Origin: Polyangiaceae bacterium | GTDB lineage: Bacteria; Myxococcota_A; Polyangia; Polyangiales; Polyangiaceae | Direction: 5' to 3' | DNA length: 48,691 bases | Assembly: GCA_013361525.1 (NCBI GenBank) | Contig: JABFXY010000092.1 | Location: 1 to 48,691, forward strand | Shown here: piece by piece, positions 44,701 through 48,691 of the stretch | Layout: the number at the start of each line of letters is the position of its first letter | Numbering within the stretch: the first letter of the stretch is position 1 | Notes under the pieces: model-generated | Databases searched by the model: none | Seen by the model: the letters and a program-made list of their open reading frames with translations, nothing else | Told to the model about the DNA's origin: nothing | Made by a program: the position numbers and the translations under genes

Positions 44701-47139
44701 GCCGAGCGTCGGGAGAACCGCGCAATGCTCGGCCCCAGCCATTTTCTCTTTGGGACCCTGGTCTGCCATTTCCACTCGCACGCCGCGAAGAGCCTCGAAC
44801 ATTTGCGCATCGCGCTCCCCGCGAGCCTCGAGGCCGGCGACTACTTGCACGCCGCGTATTGCGTGGGGCGCACGCTCATTCATCGTTTCCTTCTCGGCGA
44901 AGAGCTCGGTGCCATTCAGCAGGATCTCGCGAGCAGCGAAGCGACCCTCCGGCGCATCGCCACCGACGAGCACCTCAGCGACGTCCACCTCGTCGCAGCT
45001 GCGATCGACAACCTGCAGGGAAAGACGCAGACGCGAACCAGTCTCGACCATGAAGGTTACGACGAGGCCGCGAGCCTCGCGAAGGTCGCGCACAATGCGG
45101 CGCGCCTCTTTCATCATCACGTCTTTCGTCAAATGCTCCTCTATCTGGCGGGCGATTTTCACGGCTCGTTCGCCGCGGCCGAGCAGGCGGCGCCGCTCGC
45201 GGACAAGGTGCTCGGTCTGTACGCGCTCGGCGATCACGTCCTGTATGCCGGGCTCGCGCTCGCCGCGCTCCAGCCCGAGCGCCCGCTGGAAAAACATCCC
45301 CGCGATCTCGAACGAATGCGCGGGTGGGAGCAGCGGCTTCGACGCTATGCCGAAGGTGCGCCGGAGAATTTCGCGCCCCGCAGGGCTCTCCTCGCCGCCG
45401 AAATTGCCCGCATCGAGGGCAACCCCGAGGCGGCGACGGATCTGTACGACGACGCGATCACCTCGGCACACAATCGTGGGTTCGTGCCGCTCGCCGCGCT
45501 TGCGTCGGAGCTGTGTGCAGGTTTTCACCTCGGGCGTGGCCGCTCGAAGATCGCCGCCGTCTACCTGACCGACGCGCACTACGACTACGTGCGGTGGGGC
45601 GCGGTCGCCAAAGCGGACGAGCTTCTCTGCCGCCATTCCGATCTCATCGGCGGCGACCGCGCGCGCGAACGGCTCGGCACCGGTGGAACGCAGGTGACTT
45701 CGACCTCGGTTTCGAGCGCCGGGCAGCTCGACGTCGAGACCGCAATCCGCGCGGCTCAAGCGATCTCGAGCGAGCTCGTTCTCGACAAGGTCCTCGAGAA
45801 GCTCATGTGGATCGTGATCGAGAACGCCGGCGCCCGACGCGGTTTTCTCATTTTGAATCGCAATGGCTCACTCCGAATCGAGGCGGCGGTCACTGCCGAT
45901 CCCAATACGGTGCGGGTCGGCCTCGATCAGGAGGTGGGCGCCTCGAACGAGCTCGCACGATCCATCGTCCGCTATGTCGAGCGCACCCACGAGCCGGTGA
46001 TCGTCGGTGACGCTCCGAACGAGCCGCGTTTCGTTTCCGACCCGTATATTCGCGCCGCGCACCCCCGGTCCATCCTCTGTATTGCGATGACCCACCAGGG
46101 AAAGATGGCGGGCATCCTCTATTTGGAAAACGAAATCAGCTCTCACGCATTCAGCCCGGCGCGCGTGGAGCTCTTGCAAATGATTGCGTCGCAGACCGCC
46201 ATCGCGGTCGAAAACGCGATCTTGTACGCAGACGTGCAAGTCGCGACACGACGCCTGCGCGAAGCGAACGAGAACCTCGAGCGCGAGGTAGCCGAACGCA
46301 CTCAGAAGCTCCGCCATGCGCTCGACGAGCTCTGGAGCGAAATGGATCTCGCTCGCAAGATCCAGACGGTTCTCTTGCCGGTTCGGCCGAGCGTTCCCGG
46401 TTACGACGTGAGTTGTTCGATGCAGCCCGCGTCGAGCGTCGGCGGCGATTATTACGACGTCATGAGCCTGCAGGGAGAACACTGGGTGCTCATCGGTGAC
46501 GTCTCCGGCCACGGCGTCCCCGCAGGTCTCATCATGATGATGGCGAGGACGGCGATTCGCACCGTTGCGGAGACGGTGCCTCGCTCCGGCACCCCGCTCT
46601 CGCCGGCTCGCCTCCTGACGGAGGTGAACGGTGTTCTCTGCGAGAGCGTCGAGCGAATGGGGACCAATGCCTACATGACCATAATGGGACTGCGGATCGA
46701 GGGTGGCACGATCCATTACGCCGGATTGCACCAGGACATCCTCGTGCACCGCGCGGCGACGGATCGGGTCGAGCGCGTCGAGACGACCGGTGTCTGGCTC
46801 GGTTTGGTGAAGGATATCGGTCCGCTCCTCGATGACCGATCGATCGAGCTGTGCGCCGGCGACACGGTGCTGCTCTTCACCGACGGCATCACCGAAGCGC
46901 GCCACGACGGTGCTTTGGTCGCCACATCCGCCCTCGAGGAAATGTTCGTCGATGCCGTGCGCTCCGTGCGGGGCACCGAGGGTGACAACATGCCACAACC
47001 CGATGCTGCGGACGCGCTGCCTCGTGGACCCGCCGAGGCGATTCTCAATGCTATCGTCGAGCGTGCGCAGTCACTGGACGTGACCGACGACGTTACCCTG
47101 GTGGTGTTGCGACGGGATGCGTCGGGTGGTGAACGATGA
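41701..47139 (+). CDS. Giant fusion: Ser/Thr kinase, AAA ATPase, helical repeats, GAF, SpoIIE phosphatase
   Basis: The predicted protein has about 1812 residues from the GTG at 41701; a GTG at 41650 would add 17. Kinase domain about 17-285: VVLKVLK, IIHKDVKPHNVVV (HKD instead of HRD), VDFGIAT, YMSPEQ. ATPase from about 320: Walker A SGYSGVGKSALV near 337 and LVLFLDDVQWAD. A large helical repeat region follows to about 1340. GAF about 1350-1510 (IENAGARRGFLILNRNG), a coiled coil (LREANENLEREVAERTQKLR), then a PP2C/SpoIIE phosphatase from about 1548 (SVGGDYYDV, LIGDVSGHGVPAGLIMM, LLFTDGITEA). It would both sense and set phosphorylation of partner proteins; the HATPase and STAS genes follow with overlapping stops and starts. 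Confidence 0.93.
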   Translation: MTQGTAVRGTGATEVQGYQLGACIHESSSCFLFRARRNADGARVVLKVLKSVYPTAVEIAKLRHEYSLLTALAVPGVVKALGLERVGNGIALVLEDVGGTTLHDVVSRGPMDVLVALRVAESVALTVAALHEHGIIHKDVKPHNVVVDPASWTVHLVDFGIATRLSQEVHQPSSLGRLEGTLAYMSPEQTGRMNRVSDSRTDLYSLGVTLYEMLTGVLPFQTTDPVEMVHSHIAKRPRSPSEVRPEVPAVVSEIVLKLLAKAPEDRYHGARGLAADLHECARRLAEEGRVDSFEIGAHDFAHELKIAQRLYGRETETAAMLEAFDRAAGGTTELFFVSGYSGVGKSALVHEIHKPIAHRGGDFISGKFDQFNRSVPYAPVVGAFRELLRHILGESPATLASWKSKLADALGTNAQVIIELCPELELVLGPQPAVPDVGLTETQNRFILTFQSFVRVFLSRERPLVLFLDDVQWADAASLKLLQNLVTDTEARYLLLICAYRDNEVGPGHLLSLTLDDLVRHGAVLHAIRLGPLAIGHLTALVADSLRTTPERARPLALLVHEKTHGNPFFVNQFLRTLYKHGLLVLAPDGRWSWDLERIRSTMVTDNVITFLVENLQRLPPVTRRVLSLAACIGHEFDIETLSLFHEKSAVDTATDLWDALREGLVLPLGSEYRFLHAGDVETDTTFPISYRFLHDRVQQAAYSLIDEARRQEVHLWNGRLLRVKYASAPSDKDLFDVVANMNFGSSAIDDPEERRDLAQLNLLAGRKAKDAAAYEVAAKLLDASAGLLGPRAWDFDYDVVFAANLARAEAEFLSGRVERAFDILALLEKRARTSSDRVPILELSAVVLTSLGRLDEAAKRGTEAAALLGAVFPEDRAELARVIDTQWAEVLAALAAQPIEALADLRPLSKPDPGAAPADVTATSDRAALIEVLYRMVPAVYQSDPDWMLAIVLKAVALSLQYGQARPTGYFFVLYGAIHGAKRDDFETGYRLGRAGLALAERRENRAMLGPSHFLFGTLVCHFHSHAAKSLEHLRIALPASLEAGDYLHAAYCVGRTLIHRFLLGEELGAIQQDLASSEATLRRIATDEHLSDVHLVAAAIDNLQGKTQTRTSLDHEGYDEAASLAKVAHNAARLFHHHVFRQMLLYLAGDFHGSFAAAEQAAPLADKVLGLYALGDHVLYAGLALAALQPERPLEKHPRDLERMRGWEQRLRRYAEGAPENFAPRRALLAAEIARIEGNPEAATDLYDDAITSAHNRGFVPLAALASELCAGFHLGRGRSKIAAVYLTDAHYDYVRWGAVAKADELLCRHSDLIGGDRARERLGTGGTQVTSTSVSSAGQLDVETAIRAAQAISSELVLDKVLEKLMWIVIENAGARRGFLILNRNGSLRIEAAVTADPNTVRVGLDQEVGASNELARSIVRYVERTHEPVIVGDAPNEPRFVSDPYIRAAHPRSILCIAMTHQGKMAGILYLENEISSHAFSPARVELLQMIASQTAIAVENAILYADVQVATRRLREANENLEREVAERTQKLRHALDELWSEMDLARKIQTVLLPVRPSVPGYDVSCSMQPASSVGGDYYDVMSLQGEHWVLIGDVSGHGVPAGLIMMMARTAIRTVAETVPRSGTPLSPARLLTEVNGVLCESVERMGTNAYMTIMGLRIEGGTIHYAGLHQDILVHRAATDRVERVETTGVWLGLVKDIGPLLDDRSIELCAGDTVLLFTDGITEARHDGALVATSALEEMFVDAVRSVRGTEGDNMPQPDAADALPRGPAEAILNAIVERAQSLDVTDDVTLVVLRRDASGGER

Positions 47140-47603
47140 TTCGAAGACTCGAGCTCAAAGTTCCCCTGCTATGGGCGCACGTGCGCGATGTCCGCACGGC
47201 CATCAACGGCGCCCTCGTCGGGTCGAGTTATTCGTTGCGACAAGCGGCCGAAATGACCGCCTCCGAATTGATCGAGAATGCGATCAAATATGGCGAGCCC
47301 GTCTCGGGGGCCGAGTGCGCAGGCGTGACGTTGGCCTCCGACGACGATCTCATCGTCATCACCGTCGTCAATGGCTCCACCAATGACGAGGGCGTGCACG
47401 ATCTGATGTCGCGCGTGGACCAAATCGCGAAGAGCTCGGATCGGGACGCCCTCTACCTCGCGCGTTTGCAAGAGCTCATCAGCAACCCCGCCGAGAGCGG
47501 GAAGCTCGGGCTCTATCGCATCGGCTTCGAGGGGGGATTCGATCTCTCGTGCACCTGGGAAAATCAGATCGTCACGATGGTCGCGAAGCGGGGCACCCGA
47601 TGA
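47136..47603 (+). CDS. HATPase protein, RsbW/SpoIIAB-like
   Basis: The predicted protein has 155 residues; the ATG overlaps the stop of the kinase-phosphatase fusion. The N box AAEMTASELIENAIKYG is that of GHKL ATPases, and DDDLIVITVVNGS provides the second motif; the G-rich lid is weak (SGKLGLYRIGFEGGF). Such proteins act as anti-sigma kinases or regulators that phosphorylate a STAS partner, which here would be the next gene product. Substrate sigma factor unknown; the ECF pair lies just upstream but ECF factors are not usual RsbW targets. Confidence 0.85.
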   Translation: MIRRLELKVPLLWAHVRDVRTAINGALVGSSYSLRQAAEMTASELIENAIKYGEPVSGAECAGVTLASDDDLIVITVVNGSTNDEGVHDLMSRVDQIAKSSDRDALYLARLQELISNPAESGKLGLYRIGFEGGFDLSCTWENQIVTMVAKRGTR

Positions 47604-47968
47604 GCCCGTCGCCCGAGGTCTTCGAGCGCGACGGGCTGGTTCTCGAGGTGCACCGGTGGGGGAGGGAAGTCTCGGTCACCTGGCGGGGCATCAGCGACGC
47701 GCGCGATCCGAGTGCGTTCGCCGGTCAGGTCCTGCGAGATCTCGGCAACCAGCCCGACGTGGACTCCATCGAGCTCGACTTCCGCAAGCTCGAGTTCATG
47801 AACTCGGCGACCCTGACGCCGATCATGGCGCTCATCCGCACGCTCGATTCGAAGGGCGTCCGCGCGATCCTCCGGTTCGATGCGATGATCGATTGGCAAC
47901 GGATCAACTATAACTGCATGAAGGCAATCGCCCGGACGCTGAGCAGCCTCCGCGTCGAGGGACAGTGA
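47600..47968 (+). CDS. STAS-domain anti-anti-sigma-like protein
   Basis: The predicted protein has 122 residues from the ATG at 47600, overlapping the HATPase stop. It has the STAS layout: a beta strand start (LVLEVHRWGREVSVTW), VDSIELDFRKLEFMNSATLTPIMALI and a final helix. In SpoIIAA/RsbV proteins the phosphorylated Ser is in a D-S/T motif after the strand; here Ser or Thr in NSAT is the likely site. It would switch between the HATPase and another partner, with the SpoIIE domain upstream removing the phosphate. Confidence 0.85.
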   Translation: MSPSPEVFERDGLVLEVHRWGREVSVTWRGISDARDPSAFAGQVLRDLGNQPDVDSIELDFRKLEFMNSATLTPIMALIRTLDSKGVRAILRFDAMIDWQRINYNCMKAIARTLSSLRVEGQ

Positions 47969-48000
47969 TCGCCAACTTTCGTCGATAACGAGGACTTTCA

Positions 48001-48597
48001 ATGCAATTCGTTCCGTTCGAGCGTGCCATCGAAGTCAATGGTCAGACGGTGTACGCGGTCTTCGACGGCTTTGCTGCGTTCAAGTCGATCGCGGCCGACA
48101 TCCTCACCAATGAGGGCATTGGCGAGCTCACGGCGAACCGCGGCTTCAAGGTCGATGCGCAGGGCTGGTACCCGCAGGACGCCTGGCTGCGCGCATTCGA
48201 GCGCATCGCGAAGAAGCTCGGGGATCCGGTCCTCTTCTCCATTGGAAAGAAGATCCCGGAGAACGCGATCTTCCCCCCTTGGGTGACGGACATCGACAGC
48301 GCGATTCGCTCGATCGACGTCGCGTACCACCTCAACCATCGCAGGAACGGAAAGGTCATGTTCGACACGGAGTCGAAAGAGATGACCGAGGGGATTGGCC
48401 ACTACGGATACGCGCGCACCGCGGACAAGAACGAAATCGTCAGCGTCTGCGAGAACCCTTATCCCTGTCACTTCGACCGCGGCATCCTCACGACGATGGC
48501 CTTACGGTTCCAGCCCGGCGCCCAAGTTCGGCACGACGACTCGAAACCGTGCCGCAACAAAGGCGCCGACAGCTGCACGTACGTCGTGCAATGGTGA
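48001..48597 (+). CDS. Cysteine-containing protein, possibly V4R-like
   Basis: The predicted protein has 198 residues from the ATG at 48001, 32 bases after the STAS gene. No signal or membrane helix. GWYPQDAWLRAFERIAKKLGDPVLFSIGKKIPENAIFPP and SAIRSIDVAYHLNHRRNGKVMF are well-formed helices. The C-terminus has VCENPYPCHFDRGIL and CRNKGADSCTYVVQW, with four cysteines and a histidine. The CxxKGxxxCxY ending resembles V4R small-molecule or metal-binding domains; I am not certain of the family. As the last gene of the cassette it may be a sensor or an output target. Confidence 0.7.
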   Translation: MQFVPFERAIEVNGQTVYAVFDGFAAFKSIAADILTNEGIGELTANRGFKVDAQGWYPQDAWLRAFERIAKKLGDPVLFSIGKKIPENAIFPPWVTDIDSAIRSIDVAYHLNHRRNGKVMFDTESKEMTEGIGHYGYARTADKNEIVSVCENPYPCHFDRGILTTMALRFQPGAQVRHDDSKPCRNKGADSCTYVVQW

Positions 48598-48691
48598 AGA
48601 GCCTAGTGGGGCAGGCCACGTCGAGCGAAGCGAGACCGGCCGGGGCGGCTCCCACGAGGCTCGGTTCGCCGAAGGCGAACGCGAGAAAGAA
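48598..48691. other. Downstream flank with a short hairpin
   Basis: GTTCGCC (48664-48670) and GGCGAAC (48674-48680) form a 7-bp stem with a GAA loop, followed by GCGAGAAAGAA. It may be part of the terminator of the preceding gene; the window ends here. Confidence 0.35.

Overview
The window is GC-rich (about two thirds G+C) and reads like a chromosome segment of a myxobacterium-like delta-lineage organism (Myxococcota, probably Polyangia). Evidence for this is the many exported lipoproteins of unknown function, an SBBP beta-propeller lipoprotein, FHA and GAF proteins beside histidine kinases, an ECF sigma factor with a membrane partner, and a giant serine/threonine kinase-ATPase-GAF-phosphatase fusion. 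The assignment is inferred from gene content only. No tRNA, rRNA or CRISPR array was seen.

Layout. 1-6.2 kb: lipoproteins and small exported or membrane proteins separated by long, poorly coding gaps, with a decayed short-chain dehydrogenase at about 5.3-5.6 kb. 6.2-19.6 kb: a complete [NiFe]-hydrogenase locus. hypF, hypC and a UspA-like gene run on the plus strand. Facing them on the minus strand is a tightly overlapping eleven-gene unit: hypD, SIS isomerase, hypE, small subunit, large subunit, NifU-like protein, conserved accessory protein, maturation protease, hypA, hypB and a PAS histidine kinase. The subunits look like the oxygen-tolerant actinobacterial-type (group 1h) enzymes: no Tat signal, a CxGD proximal-cluster motif, and RICGICGDNH and DPCLPCGVH in the large subunit. 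This suggests oxidation of low or atmospheric levels of H2. The maturation set (HypA-F plus protease) is complete, but no electron-acceptor gene is visible.

20-32.6 kb: a GAF protein with a degenerate GGDEF domain, a GNAT acetyltransferase, an S46 peptidase lipoprotein, a GAF / membrane histidine kinase / FHA signalling operon, and a GT-C type membrane glycosyltransferase. 32.8-36 kb: a REP-associated tyrosine transposase (RAYT) and an alkylation-repair pair (ada-alkA fusion and ogt). 36-39.8 kb: tyrS and three exported proteins. 39.9-48.6 kb: an ECF sigma / membrane anti-sigma pair, then a kinase / SpoIIE-phosphatase fusion translationally coupled to a HATPase and a STAS protein and followed by a cysteine-containing protein, which looks like a partner-switching cassette.

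The most unusual signal is a dispersed 9-bp word, CCCAGGTTG (usually with A or T before it and A or C after it). I find 19 exact copies on both strands, all between 28.4 and 39.85 kb, and none elsewhere in the window; chance would give about 0.3-0.4 in the whole window. Copies are read in several reading frames and both orientations inside genes, and also lie in intergenic DNA, so the DNA word is conserved rather than a peptide. The RAYT gene sits near the middle of the cluster and has an 11-bp inverted pair of the word just upstream.
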